Made by a program: the position numbers and the translations under genes. This document shows positions 1 to 8,427 of a stretch of 33,709 nt of DNA, piece by piece. Position 1 is the first letter of the stretch. Each line of letters opens with the position of its first letter. Below the pieces are notes generated by a model, which did not search any database, was not told the origin of the DNA, and saw nothing but the letters and a program-made list of their open reading frames with translations. Origin of the DNA: an uncultured Pseudomonadales bacterium (GTDB lineage Bacteria; Pseudomonadota; Gammaproteobacteria; Pseudomonadales; Balneatricaceae); the NCBI GenBank assembly GCA_938084925.1, contig CALKFY010000103.1:1-33709 (forward strand). Reading direction: 5' to 3'.

Positions 1-1383
1 CAGCCACAGCACAATAGCAGGGAATGCTACCAACAGTGCAATGGTCACAGCATCAGCAATAAAGAATGGCGTTACACCTTTAAATACGTCCTGTACTGAC
101 AAATCATCACGCACTCCAGCCACCACGAAACAGTTAAGACCAATGGGCGGCGTAATAAGACAGAACTCAGCCATTTTCACCACCAGTATGCCAAACCAAA
201 TGGCACACATGGGGCCAGACATACCAAAGGTACTGGCTTCGGCGCTTACCATCTCGCCACCGTTCAGCGCCATCACCGCTGGGTAAACCACTGGCAAGGT
301 TAACAGCAACATACCAATGGCATCCATAAACATACCCAACACAGCATAGGCTAATAGAATTAGCACCAAGGTGAGCATAGGGCTCTGTTCTAGAGATGTA
401 ATCCAATCGGAAAATGCTGATGGTAGGTCGGCAAAACCAAGAAAGCGCACGTAAATTAGTACGCCCCAAATAATTGTGAAAATCATCACCGAAAGCTTGG
501 CAGACTCTAGCAATGCTGCCTGTAGTTGCTTGCGCCTCATACCGTGCCATATAGCCATACACAGCACCACAAATGCGCCTAAAGCGCCCCCTTCCGTGGG
601 CGTACCTAAGGCATCACCAAAGGGGTTGTATACAAACAATATAATGATCAGAACCACTGCCGCGATAGGCATGGCCGGTGGTAGCGAAGCGAAGCGCTCG
701 CCCCAAGTATAGCCACTTACAGACGGCCCTGAACCAGGCTTGAGTACGGCAATACTAACAATGAGCAAGCCATAAATTAGCGCCGAAAAGGCACCCGGTA
801 CAAAACCTGCTAACAGTAGTTTGCCCACATCTTGTTCAACGATTATGGCATATACCACTAAGATGGCAGACGGTGGAATCAAAGACGCCAACGTACCACC
901 AGCTGCCACCACGCCAGCGGCAAAGCGCTTGTCATAACCGATCTTAAGCATCTCTGGTATGGCAATGCGCGCAAATACCGCAGACGTGGCAATGGAAGCA
1001 CCCGACACGGCAGCAAAACCAGCCGTAGAAAACACCGTTGCCACCGCCATACCACCGGGCAACCAGCCTACCCAACGCTTCGCCGCCTCAAACAAGGCCT
1101 TGGTTAAACCAGCATAATAAGCCAGATAGCCAATGAGTATAAAAGTGGGGATGAGCGACAAAGCCTGAGAAGAAATTTTGGAATGCGGCACCTGCCCCGC
1201 TATTTTACTGGCGACCCCCAAGGCCCACCAAAATGAATCTGGCGCAAAGCCTTTTTTTGCCCAAAAGATGCACACTAGACCCACAACCCCAGCCAAACCG
1301 GCTGCAAAAGCCACCCGCATTCCCATCAGTACTAGGACTAGCATGCCCGCAGAAACCCACAGGCCAATATCTAAATTAGTCAT
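1..1383 (-). CDS. dctM: TRAP transporter large permease, DctM subunit (3' end at window edge)
   Basis: Membrane subunit of a tripartite ATP-independent periplasmic (TRAP) transporter, which carries out ion-driven uptake of an organic anion across the inner membrane. Translating the minus strand from the ATG at 1383 gives 461 open codons up to the window edge, about full length for this family, so only the last residues or the stop are missing. The protein is almost wholly hydrophobic and shows the DctM signature of repeated helices: a GFAAVSGASIATSAVF stretch, the GTLASLIPPSAILVVYAII stretch, and a late LITPPIGLNCFVV motif. The ATG follows the dctQ stop by 3 bp and has AAGGA about 9 nt upstream, so translation is probably coupled to dctQ. 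The substrate cannot be read from this subunit. The family call is firm. Confidence 0.93.
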   Translation of the reverse strand, partial: MTNLDIGLWVSAGMLVLVLMGMRVAFAAGLAGVVGLVCIFWAKKGFAPDSFWWALGVASKIAGQVPHSKISSQALSLIPTFILIGYLAYYAGLTKALFEAAKRWVGWLPGGMAVATVFSTAGFAAVSGASIATSAVFARIAIPEMLKIGYDKRFAAGVVAAGGTLASLIPPSAILVVYAIIVEQDVGKLLLAGFVPGAFSALIYGLLIVSIAVLKPGSGPSVSGYTWGERFASLPPAMPIAAVVLIIILFVYNPFGDALGTPTEGGALGAFVVLCMAIWHGMRRKQLQAALLESAKLSVMIFTIIWGVLIYVRFLGFADLPSAFSDWITSLEQSPMLTLVLILLAYAVLGMFMDAIGMLLLTLPVVYPAVMALNGGEMVSAEASTFGMSGPMCAIWFGILVVKMAEFCLITPPIGLNCFVVAGVRDDLSVQDVFKGVTPFFIADAVTIALLVAFPAIVLWL

Positions 1384-1386
1384 GCT

Positions 1387-2025
1387 TTATTTCCTTGCAT
1401 CAGCATCTGAAAGTTGCGCTGCTTCCGCAGCAGCTTGGGTTGCAGCATCTTGAATAAGAGGCACAGCAACTGGGTGTTCCGTATCCTTTATGAAGGCTAT
1501 GGCAAAGCTCCAAATCTGGATTCCTAGTCTAAAGGCAAGCACAGCAAATGCTAATGGTGCAATGAGCTTAGCTGGCCATAAAGGGATACCGATGTCGATT
1601 GAACTATCACGGCTCCACATGGGTGCGGCAAAATCAAAACTGCGCTCAAAATGCGCCCAAGAGCCCCATACAATAAGTAGAATTAAGCACAAGATAGCGA
1701 GGCTAGTTAGGCATTCAAATAACCACAAAACCCTGCCATGTAATTGCCCAACAAGCATATCCATACGAATATGCCCACCCTCTCGTTGCGTATAGGCGAT
1801 GCCCATAAAGGCAATTAACGGCATAGCTTGCTCGATCCAATCGACATAGCCAGGTAACGGCTGATTGAAAAACTGCCGACCTGACACTGAAATCACAGCC
1901 AATACCATCAACATAAATATGGCATAGCCACTAACCAAGGCCAGCAGTGATTCAAGGGCAAACAAGCGGCGGTCTATGCTACTAAGCAAAGATGAATTGG
2001 TTAGTACTGTTGCTGAACCTGCCAT
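1387..2025 (-). CDS. dctQ: TRAP transporter small permease, DctQ subunit
   Basis: Small four-helix membrane subunit of the TRAP transporter, which works with DctM and the periplasmic binding protein. The 212-residue product has hydrophobic segments near residues 30-50, 65-85, 105-130 and 150-175. It carries the typical DctQ features: a first helix with VSGRQFFNQPLPGYVDWIEQ after it, then the short AYTQREGGHIRMD motif between helices 2 and 3. The tail after residue 185 is polar and alanine-rich. The ATG at 2025 has GGAGA at good spacing. The gene sits between dctP and dctM in the usual P-Q-M order, but a terminator-like hairpin separates it from dctP, so it may be made in lower amounts than the binding protein. 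Confidence 0.93.
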   Translation of the reverse strand: MAGSATVLTNSSLLSSIDRRLFALESLLALVSGYAIFMLMVLAVISVSGRQFFNQPLPGYVDWIEQAMPLIAFMGIAYTQREGGHIRMDMLVGQLHGRVLWLFECLTSLAILCLILLIVWGSWAHFERSFDFAAPMWSRDSSIDIGIPLWPAKLIAPLAFAVLAFRLGIQIWSFAIAFIKDTEHPVAVPLIQDAATQAAAEAAQLSDADARK

Positions 2026-2041
2026 GATTTTTCTCCGATAA

Positions 2042-2077
2042 AAAAGCCTATAGTTGGCAAACCAACTATAGGCTTTT
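2042..2077 (-). terminator. Terminator-like hairpin between dctP and dctQ (probable attenuator)
   Basis: A perfect 16-bp stem with a 4-nt loop: arm 2042-2057, loop 2058-2061, arm 2062-2077, centred on the sequence CCTATAGTTGG and its complement. Read on the minus strand it lies 13 nt after the dctP stop and ends in a run of U, so it looks like an intrinsic terminator inside the operon. The run of A on the other side makes it potentially bidirectional. In binding-protein transport operons such a hairpin commonly lets the binding protein be made in excess over the membrane subunits; that role is inferred here. Confidence 0.8.
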
Positions 2078-2089
2078 GTTTACTCTGTA

Positions 2090-3097
2090 TTACTTAGCAA
2101 TTAGCCCCGTAACTAAATCATAAAGTTCTTGCGCTGGAATGCCTTTGGCAGTGTTGTCAGCAACCCAAGCGGCGGCAGCCGGGCCAGAAACGACTTCTTT
2201 AAAGGTAGCCAGTTCAGCGTCAGAATAGGTGATCTTGGCAATGCCTTTGTCCGCCAGCACTGGGCCCCAAGCATCCATGGTTTTACCATTATAGGTAGCA
2301 ATATAGTGATCGAGTGCTGCGTCCACAGAACCTAGTAAGGCATCACGATGACTATCAGACAAGCCAGCTAGGGCATCAGAATTGACCACTACTGGGCAGT
2401 TAACCGTGCCTGGGTTCAAGTTGGTTGTCCACCACTCGCCCGTTTCGACGGTACCAAAGGACATATGTGCGTGGGGAGCAAAGGCAACGGCTTTCACAAC
2501 ACCACTATCCAAGGCTTGGCGCACTTCCGAAGCTGACATAGACGTTGGTACAGCCCCAACTGCGGACATGGCCTTACCAATACCGCCTGTGGCACGTACG
2601 GTCAAGCCTTCAAAATCAGCCAGTGTTTTTGGCGCATTGCCAACGCCCAAAATATTGTATTGTGGCAATGGCGATGGCATAAGCAAGGTAGCATTCCAAC
2701 GGGCCATATCTTTAACCACGGCTGGGTGCTGGTAGACAGCTTGGGCAACTGAGCGTTCTTGCTCTAATGAATTTATGCCTAAGAAAGGCAATTCAAGTAC
2801 GGTAATCGTTGGATTTTTATCGCGATGATAGCCAGCACAAAATTGCGCCATTTCAAACGCACCAATAGAAATGCCATCTAAGTTTTCCTTGTTCTTAGAC
2901 AGGCCACCGTAAGAGATATTGAGTGTGAACTCACCATTGGTTTTTGCTTCAACCAGTTCAGCTAGCTTCTCTACGTGCTCGGTAAAAGCACGCTTTTTGC
3001 CCCACAAGGAAACATTCCATTGTTCTGCAAATGCCTCTGTAGCGACAATTAAAGACAAAGCGGCGACAACACCTTTAGCAAGATTATTAGTAATCAT
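2090..3097 (-). CDS. dctP: TRAP transporter periplasmic substrate-binding protein, DctP family
   Basis: Periplasmic binding protein that captures the substrate and delivers it to DctQM. The 335-residue product begins with a signal peptide (basic N-terminus, hydrophobic core at about residues 9-22, cleavage probably after AFA near residue 24). The mature part shows DctP-family features: the start WNVSLWGKKRAFTEHVEKLAELVE, a KENLDGISIGAFEMAQF stretch, and TVRATGGIGKAMSAVGAVPTSMSASEVRQALDSGVVKA in the middle. The ATG at 3097 is preceded by GAGGA at about 6 nt. The gene is first of the transporter genes, 117 bp after dctD. The family covers dicarboxylates, ketoacids, sugar acids and others, so the C4-dicarboxylate name is only the family label. 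Confidence 0.92.
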   Translation of the reverse strand: MITNNLAKGVVAALSLIVATEAFAEQWNVSLWGKKRAFTEHVEKLAELVEAKTNGEFTLNISYGGLSKNKENLDGISIGAFEMAQFCAGYHRDKNPTITVLELPFLGINSLEQERSVAQAVYQHPAVVKDMARWNATLLMPSPLPQYNILGVGNAPKTLADFEGLTVRATGGIGKAMSAVGAVPTSMSASEVRQALDSGVVKAVAFAPHAHMSFGTVETGEWWTTNLNPGTVNCPVVVNSDALAGLSDSHRDALLGSVDAALDHYIATYNGKTMDAWGPVLADKGIAKITYSDAELATFKEVVSGPAAAAWVADNTAKGIPAQELYDLVTGLIAK

Positions 3098-3214
3098 TAG
3101 ATTTCCTCAACAGTTTTATTATTAACTATTGCAGACTAATAGAGTCACGCTTGATGCGGTATGAAGAAAAATGCCAATCAACTAGCAAACACTGTGCGGA
3201 TTTCCGCTATGCCG

Positions 3215-4567
3215 TTACAGCAGCTGATTACGGTCTAAATCCAACTTCACCATTTTTTCATTCAATGTGCGCCGGCCAATACCAAGCTCCTCAGCGACGT
3301 CATCCATACGACCTTCATGTTCGATGACAGTTTTTTTTATCAACGCCCTTTCAAAATCAGCAACGGCAGAGCGCAGCCCCGTTCTGTGTGCCGCAGACTC
3401 TTGTTGCCCCGACAAAGCCTCAGCGACACTACAAGGGGCCACTTGACATGACAACAACATGCGTTCGGCAACATGGCGCAGCTCCCGCACATTGCCAGGC
3501 CATGTATGGGTCAACAAAGCCGACAAATCTTGGGCTGATAAATCCGGCTCAGAAGCATCATATAGGTGGGCATAGCTGTTTAGAAAATGATTAAACAACA
3601 GCACAATATCTTCACCAGCATCACGCAACGGTGGCATTAGCACCGACAAGTTATCTAACCTGTAAATAAGGTCTTTACGTAACACATTGGCCTCTAACAG
3701 CTCTTGCACATTGCCATTGGTGGCAGAAACAATGCGTAAGTCAACAAAGCAAGGTTCAATGCTATCTACCCGTTGATACTCACCCGTTTCTAATAGCCGC
3801 AGTAGTTGCCCCTGCTGCTCTAAGGAAAAAGCATCTAACTTATCCAAAAACAGCGTACCGCCTGCAGCTTTATCAACATAGCCTGGGTTAGATTCACTGC
3901 CAAACATGGCTTGGGAGAACTGCGCCTCAATTAGGGTAGCACAATCAACCGTCACAAAGGCTTGTTCGGTGCGCTTAGACAAGGCATGTATTGCTTTAGC
4001 AGCCAACTCTTTACCCGTGCCCGTTTCGCCTAACACCATCACTGGCGCATCTGCTTTAGCAAATTGCACCAGCAGCCTACGTACCTTGGCCAGGTATGGG
4101 TTATTGCCAATAATCATTTGATCTAAACCCGACAAGCTAGCAACTTGGGCCAGCAGCAATTTGTTTTGCTGCTTTAATCGGTATTGCTGCAGGGCGTTAT
4201 GGGCATCTTGCAACAGGCGTTTGGGATCATAGGGTTTTTCAAAAAAGGTGTAAGCTCCTTTATGCATAACATTGACTGCCATGGCAATATCAGCATGGGC
4301 TGAGATAAATATAAATGGTGGCCGTTCAGGTACCTCTGCCAGGTCATCAAATAATTCCAAGCCTGTCTTACCTGGCATGCGGACATCACAAATAACTAAA
4401 TCCGGACGCGTGTTAATTATTTGCCCCACAGCCTGCTTGGCACTAGATAACTCACTCACCTGCCAACCTTGTTTGGTTAACAAAAACGCAAGAGACCGAC
4501 GTACTTCAGGTTCATCATCAATGATCAATACGTGGCCATTTGGACTCTTATTCATGCTTGATATCAC
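3215..4567 (-). CDS. dctD: DctD-like response regulator with degenerate AAA+ domain
   Basis: Response regulator paired with the upstream DctB-like kinase, probably controlling the downstream TRAP genes. Domains: receiver at about residues 12-125, with phospho-acceptor Asp about 61 and the acidic pair in LIIDDEP; AAA+ domain at about 150-370, with intact Walker A GETGTGKE (180-187) and the arginine-rich RKDLIYRL; Fis-type helix-turn-helix at about 410-450 (VAEELGIGRRTLNEKM). The GAFTGA loop that contacts sigma54 is absent: after MFG the sequence reads SESNPGYVDKAAGG. Walker B reads LFLDKLD where LFLDEI is usual, so the catalytic glutamate is replaced by lysine. It therefore probably does not activate sigma54 in the normal way. 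The start is GTG at 4567, overlapping the dctB stop by 4 bp; ATG at 4555, with AAGAG upstream, is an alternative. Confidence 0.85.
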   Translation of the reverse strand: MISSMNKSPNGHVLIIDDEPEVRRSLAFLLTKQGWQVSELSSAKQAVGQIINTRPDLVICDVRMPGKTGLELFDDLAEVPERPPFIFISAHADIAMAVNVMHKGAYTFFEKPYDPKRLLQDAHNALQQYRLKQQNKLLLAQVASLSGLDQMIIGNNPYLAKVRRLLVQFAKADAPVMVLGETGTGKELAAKAIHALSKRTEQAFVTVDCATLIEAQFSQAMFGSESNPGYVDKAAGGTLFLDKLDAFSLEQQGQLLRLLETGEYQRVDSIEPCFVDLRIVSATNGNVQELLEANVLRKDLIYRLDNLSVLMPPLRDAGEDIVLLFNHFLNSYAHLYDASEPDLSAQDLSALLTHTWPGNVRELRHVAERMLLSCQVAPCSVAEALSGQQESAAHRTGLRSAVADFERALIKKTVIEHEGRMDDVAEELGIGRRTLNEKMVKLDLDRNQLL

Positions 4568-6339
4568 TCTTGTTCGTTATCACTGATGTGCTTGTGCTTA
4601 GGAATAGTTACGCTAAAGACAGCGCCAATGCCGGTTTGTTCGTGAGCTTCGATTTTGCCATGATGCTCTTCGACTATGGCAGCGCAAATTGCCAAGCCCA
4701 AGCCGATGCCATGACTGTCTTCGTTGGAAGTATAAAATGCTTCAAATAGTTTCTGGGGGTCCTGCCCACCAAATCCCGGCCCGTTATCGGCCACGCTTAA
4801 GCACCAACAGTCTGCTAGTTCTTTCATTTGCAAGCTTATGCAGCCATCGGGCACATCAACCAAAGCCAAATTGGCATTACTCAATAGATTTAATACCACC
4901 TGTTGCAGGCGTTGATTATGGGCCAACACCCAAGCTGGCTGCGATGGAAAATCGAAGTTAATGCTGATTGGTTGTACCGATGCTACCTGAAACAAATCCT
5001 GTGCTTGCTGTACTACCTGGATAAAATCTACTTGCCTTTGAGGGTTTCGGTCAGGTCTGGAAAAATTGCGTAGCTCCTCCGTCGTCACCTGCATCCGTTC
5101 AACGGCGCCATGCAAATTGACCAACAGCTCATCCATTTCCTCAGTTCGTGGGCTCATCTCTGCGGCCAGCAAATACGTTTTAAAGGCCGACAAAGGTTGC
5201 CCCAACTCATGTATCACCGAAGCTGACAACTGCCCCAAAGCAGCCATTCTACTAGCTTGGATAAGCTGCCTTTGTATTTTAGCTAACTCAATTTGGGCCT
5301 GATTATGCTCGTCAACCTCTTGCTCTAGGCGCGCGTTGACTGCCACCAATGCGTTTCGACTAATTTCACTATCCGCAAGGGCTTGTTTAACCCTTCGCGA
5401 ACGCACCACCAAGGCCCACGACCAGATAAAAAACAAAGCTGTTGTCAGCAACACAGCGGCCAAAATGGAGCGCTGCTTTACATCGTCTGTATCCAACAAC
5501 AGCGATAACTGCCACCCATTCACTAACATATTGGCCTGTGAATAAAGGTATTGTTTGCCATCCACCGTGGCTGCATTATTGCCTTTCAACTGCCAAGTTA
5601 ATGGTGTAATAACGCGATCTGAAAATTGCTTTTGACGTTTGATAGCCTGCAGCTGTTCTACACCCAGTGGATCTAAAGAGTAATAAAGCCATTTCGGCTG
5701 GCTAGCAAGAATAACCACGCCATTGGCATTGGTGACGATACCGTCTGCACCACCTGCCGGCCACAATGAAGCGAAGGTCTCAACCCCAACCTTAGCTGCT
5801 ACCACGCCAATGACCATACCAGCAGAGTCAATCACAGGTTCAGATATAAAATAACCGGGGGTTCCAGTGGTAGCGCCAATAGCAAAAAAGTCGCTACTTT
5901 GACCGGCCATGGCGTCTTTAAAATAGCGTCGGAAAGAGTAATTCTTACCCACATAAGTGACGTCGTCAGCATAGTTTGAAGCCGCTACAGTCAAGCCATC
6001 CCGATCCATAATGTATATAGCTTCCAGCCCCGCTTTATCATTCAGCTGCTTTAGCTTTGCCTGCAAAGCACTGCTCACCAGTGTTTGTAGCTGGGTAATG
6101 ACATCCGTATCTATTGACAGGGCAAAAAGCAGTGAACGATGCTGCTGACTCACGCGCTGCAAGGTACCACGCCCGGCTTCGGCTTGTTTTACGGCGGTAT
6201 TTTGGGCTTCTTGCACATAAATGCTATAGGCTACGTTATAAACCAGCCAAGCAAGGGTGGCAAAAACCAATACCATCAAACCTAACCAGCGCCACTTTTG
6301 GGTATTCATAAAGTTGCGCCACATTGAAAACAGCATCAT
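4564..6339 (-). CDS. dctB: DctB-like membrane sensor histidine kinase
   Basis: Inner-membrane histidine kinase that probably senses the TRAP substrate or a related compound in the periplasm and phosphorylates the DctD-like regulator. Order: first membrane helix at about residues 18-37; a large periplasmic sensor of about 250 residues, with the dCache-like stretch YVGKNYSFRRYFKDAMAG; second helix at about 290-312; a coiled linker rich in Gln and Glu; H-box ASVIHELGQPLSAFKTYL with His near 376; N-box NLLSNANLAL; G1 DNGPGFG; and G2 GIGLGLAICAAIVEEH. Its length of about 590 fits DctB. Two adjacent ATGs at 6339 and 6336 follow AAGGATAA; the second is better spaced. It overlaps dctD by 4 bp, so the pair is translationally coupled. 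Confidence 0.92.
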   Translation of the reverse strand: MMLFSMWRNFMNTQKWRWLGLMVLVFATLAWLVYNVAYSIYVQEAQNTAVKQAEAGRGTLQRVSQQHRSLLFALSIDTDVITQLQTLVSSALQAKLKQLNDKAGLEAIYIMDRDGLTVAASNYADDVTYVGKNYSFRRYFKDAMAGQSSDFFAIGATTGTPGYFISEPVIDSAGMVIGVVAAKVGVETFASLWPAGGADGIVTNANGVVILASQPKWLYYSLDPLGVEQLQAIKRQKQFSDRVITPLTWQLKGNNAATVDGKQYLYSQANMLVNGWQLSLLLDTDDVKQRSILAAVLLTTALFFIWSWALVVRSRRVKQALADSEISRNALVAVNARLEQEVDEHNQAQIELAKIQRQLIQASRMAALGQLSASVIHELGQPLSAFKTYLLAAEMSPRTEEMDELLVNLHGAVERMQVTTEELRNFSRPDRNPQRQVDFIQVVQQAQDLFQVASVQPISINFDFPSQPAWVLAHNQRLQQVVLNLLSNANLALVDVPDGCISLQMKELADCWCLSVADNGPGFGGQDPQKLFEAFYTSNEDSHGIGLGLAICAAIVEEHHGKIEAHEQTGIGAVFSVTIPKHKHISDNEQE

Positions 6340-6537
6340 TTATCCTTGTTATAGATGTCCTGATAAATTCTATAATACTTACCTCATACATTTATATAAC
6401 AGACTTTATACATTTAGGTTGAAGTTATGAAATTATTTCTTTTACGTGAACCTTTAGTTCTTTATTATTCGATAGTAAAGATGTTAATTCTTAATTAAGC
6501 TACCTGCATCGATTTAACCTATAAGGTCATTACAGCC

Positions 6538-7737
6538 ATGTCATCCCAAGCTCAGCGTGTACGTGTCGTCATCGCCGGTATTCTCAGTTTGCTGGCGATG
6601 GTTGGCGTGGCACGGTTTGCCTACACACCTTTGCTGCCTGTCATGCAGACAGAAGCCAATTTGAGCATCATTGCCGGTGGTTGGTTGGCGGCCAGCAATT
6701 ACTTAGGTTACTTTGCTGGCGCTTTGGTGGCAGCCTCCATAAGTAGCTTACCTGTTAAAGACACCTTATACCGCACGGGTTTGTTGCTCGCGATAGTCAC
6801 AACCGCGGCCATGGGCTTGACCGAATCTGTGTGGTTGTGGACCTTGTTACGATTTGTGGCAGGCCTTGCTAGTGCATGCGGCCTATTGATTGGTTCTGGT
6901 TTAGTGATGCACTGGTTACTTAGCTATGATTTTCGACCGGAACTTGGTATTCACTTTGCTGGCTTAGGTGGCGGCATTCTATTGGTATCCGTCGTTGCTG
7001 AATTCTTGTTATCGGGATTAAGCTGGGAACGGCAGTGGCATGCCTTTAGCTTGCTGGCCTTGTTACTAAGCATTCCGGCCTGGCTGTGGTTGCCGAAACC
7101 AAACCTCTCTGGTGTTAGCCAAAGTGGTAAGTCACTACAAGACATGCCCCCTAGCAAATTGTTTTTCTATTTGATTATGTTGGCTTATTTTTGTGCCGGT
7201 GTGGGTTATGCCATCATCACTACCTTCATCGTCGCCCATATCAATCAACTTACTCCGGACAGCCAAAGTGGCATATTAGCATTCTTATTACTTGGTTTAG
7301 CTGCTGCACCAGCATGCTTTATTTGGGATCGCATTGTGCGCCGCATAGGTTTTCTCAAGGCCTTATCCTGGGCCTTTGCCTTACAACTAGCCGGTGCGAC
7401 TTTGCCAATGCTAAGCTCCGCACCCATGTGGACTTATGCCGGAGCGTTATTATTTGGTGGCACCTTCGTCGGTATCGTTAGCATGGTGTTGACCATGGCG
7501 GGCCGCTTTTATCCCAACAAGCCAGCCAAAATGATGGGCAAGATGACTTTATCCTACGGCGCAGCACAGATTCTAGCACCAGCTCTAGCTGGCGTTTTAG
7601 GTGATATAAGCGGTAGTTACATGAGCAGCTTTTATTTATCTGCCTTTGTGCTCGCTATTGGTTTGGTATTGATACTGGTGATAACATACTGGGTGCCGGT
7701 GTTTGCCGATGATGCTGAAGGTGCCGAGCCATTATAA
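6538..7737 (+). CDS. YbfB/YjiJ-type major facilitator superfamily transporter
   Basis: A 399-residue inner-membrane protein with about 12 hydrophobic helices and little soluble sequence. The N-terminal ARFAYTPLLPVMQ followed by WLAASNYLGYFAGAL is typical of the YbfB/YjiJ branch of the MFS, whose substrates are mostly unknown. The second half has the matching PACFIWDRIVRRIGF loop and a GGTFVGIVSMVLTMAGRFYP stretch. The ATG at 6538 follows a weak AAGG at about 11 nt. The gene is divergent from dctB across 198 bp of AT-rich DNA in which no clear operator was found. Whether it belongs with the TRAP system is unknown; the location is the only hint. Confidence 0.88.
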   Translation: MSSQAQRVRVVIAGILSLLAMVGVARFAYTPLLPVMQTEANLSIIAGGWLAASNYLGYFAGALVAASISSLPVKDTLYRTGLLLAIVTTAAMGLTESVWLWTLLRFVAGLASACGLLIGSGLVMHWLLSYDFRPELGIHFAGLGGGILLVSVVAEFLLSGLSWERQWHAFSLLALLLSIPAWLWLPKPNLSGVSQSGKSLQDMPPSKLFFYLIMLAYFCAGVGYAIITTFIVAHINQLTPDSQSGILAFLLLGLAAAPACFIWDRIVRRIGFLKALSWAFALQLAGATLPMLSSAPMWTYAGALLFGGTFVGIVSMVLTMAGRFYPNKPAKMMGKMTLSYGAAQILAPALAGVLGDISGSYMSSFYLSAFVLAIGLVLILVITYWVPVFADDAEGAEPL

Positions 7738-7800
7738 ATAGCTAAAAACCGATTCCTTTGCCATACTCTAGGTAACAATAACAACATAAGAGTAATCGCA

Positions 7801-8199
7801 ATGGAAATAATTAATGTTCTCGCCGCAGCCGCTGCTGCCTATATCTTCGGTGCCGTATGGTACATGTCGCTTTCTAAACCATGGATGGCTGCTGCCAACA
7901 TGAGCCTTGAAGACATCCAAGATGAAAATGGTAAACAAAAAACCATTATGCCTTTTATCATCGCAGCCATTAGCGTAATAGTAGTGGCAGGCATGATGCG
8001 CCACTTATTTATCATGGCAGGCATAGAAGGTCTCAACAAAGGTGCGCTAACAGGCTTTGGCATAGGTTTATTTATGGTCACGCCATGGCTAGCTACCTGT
8101 TATGCCTATGGCATGAAGCCACGTAACCTACTATTAATTGATGGTGGTTACACAACCTTTGGTTGTACTATTATTGGTGCAGTTTTAGTTAGCTTTTAG
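7801..8199 (+). CDS. DUF1761 family small membrane protein
   Basis: A 132-residue protein with four likely membrane helices (about residues 3-20, 49-68, 78-95 and 108-131). Features seen in DUF1761 proteins include the first-helix AYIFGAVWYMSLSKPWM motif, the FGIGLFMVTPWLATCYAYG stretch and the closing LLIDGGYTTFGCTIIGAVL. The function of the family is not known. The ATG at 7801 has AAGAG about 8 nt upstream, which supports the start. It lies 63 bp after the MFS gene on the same strand, so the two may be cotranscribed, but no functional link is evident. Confidence 0.8.
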   Translation: MEIINVLAAAAAAYIFGAVWYMSLSKPWMAAANMSLEDIQDENGKQKTIMPFIIAAISVIVVAGMMRHLFIMAGIEGLNKGALTGFGIGLFMVTPWLATCYAYGMKPRNLLLIDGGYTTFGCTIIGAVLVSF

Positions 8200-8312
8200 T
8201 TGCTATAGGTAAAGCGAAAAATACGCAGGATGCTTATCTAGCACGAGAGACTTAATCGTTTTTAGGTAACCATCCTTGGTTAGTCATCATCCCTGAAAAA
8301 CGTACTCATATG

Positions 8313-8327
8313 CCGTTAATGTAACGG
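8313..8327. other. Short perfect hairpin in the 8200-8427 gap
   Basis: CCGTTA, three bases, then TAACGG form a perfect 6-bp stem between two convergent genes (the DUF1761 gene and the response regulator). There is no T-run on either side, so it is only a weak candidate for a shared transcription end. Nothing else in the 228-bp gap stands out. Confidence 0.35.
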
Positions 8328-8427
8328 TCCTCTCATACACCTTAAACAACGCTAAGATGTATCCTGCCATCTCAATATAGCGTAGTTATTTGGCTTAGGA
8401 CATAACCTAAATAGGTTAACTTGCTAC

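Noticed and set aside
3161-3180. TTGGCAT on the minus strand before dctP as a sigma54 -24 element
   Set aside because: At the required distance the -12 GC is missing (CA instead), so the match is only half a promoter.
8200-8427. Possible small gene in the gap after the DUF1761 gene
   Set aside because: No open frame with a ribosome site and sensible composition was found; only a short hairpin is present.
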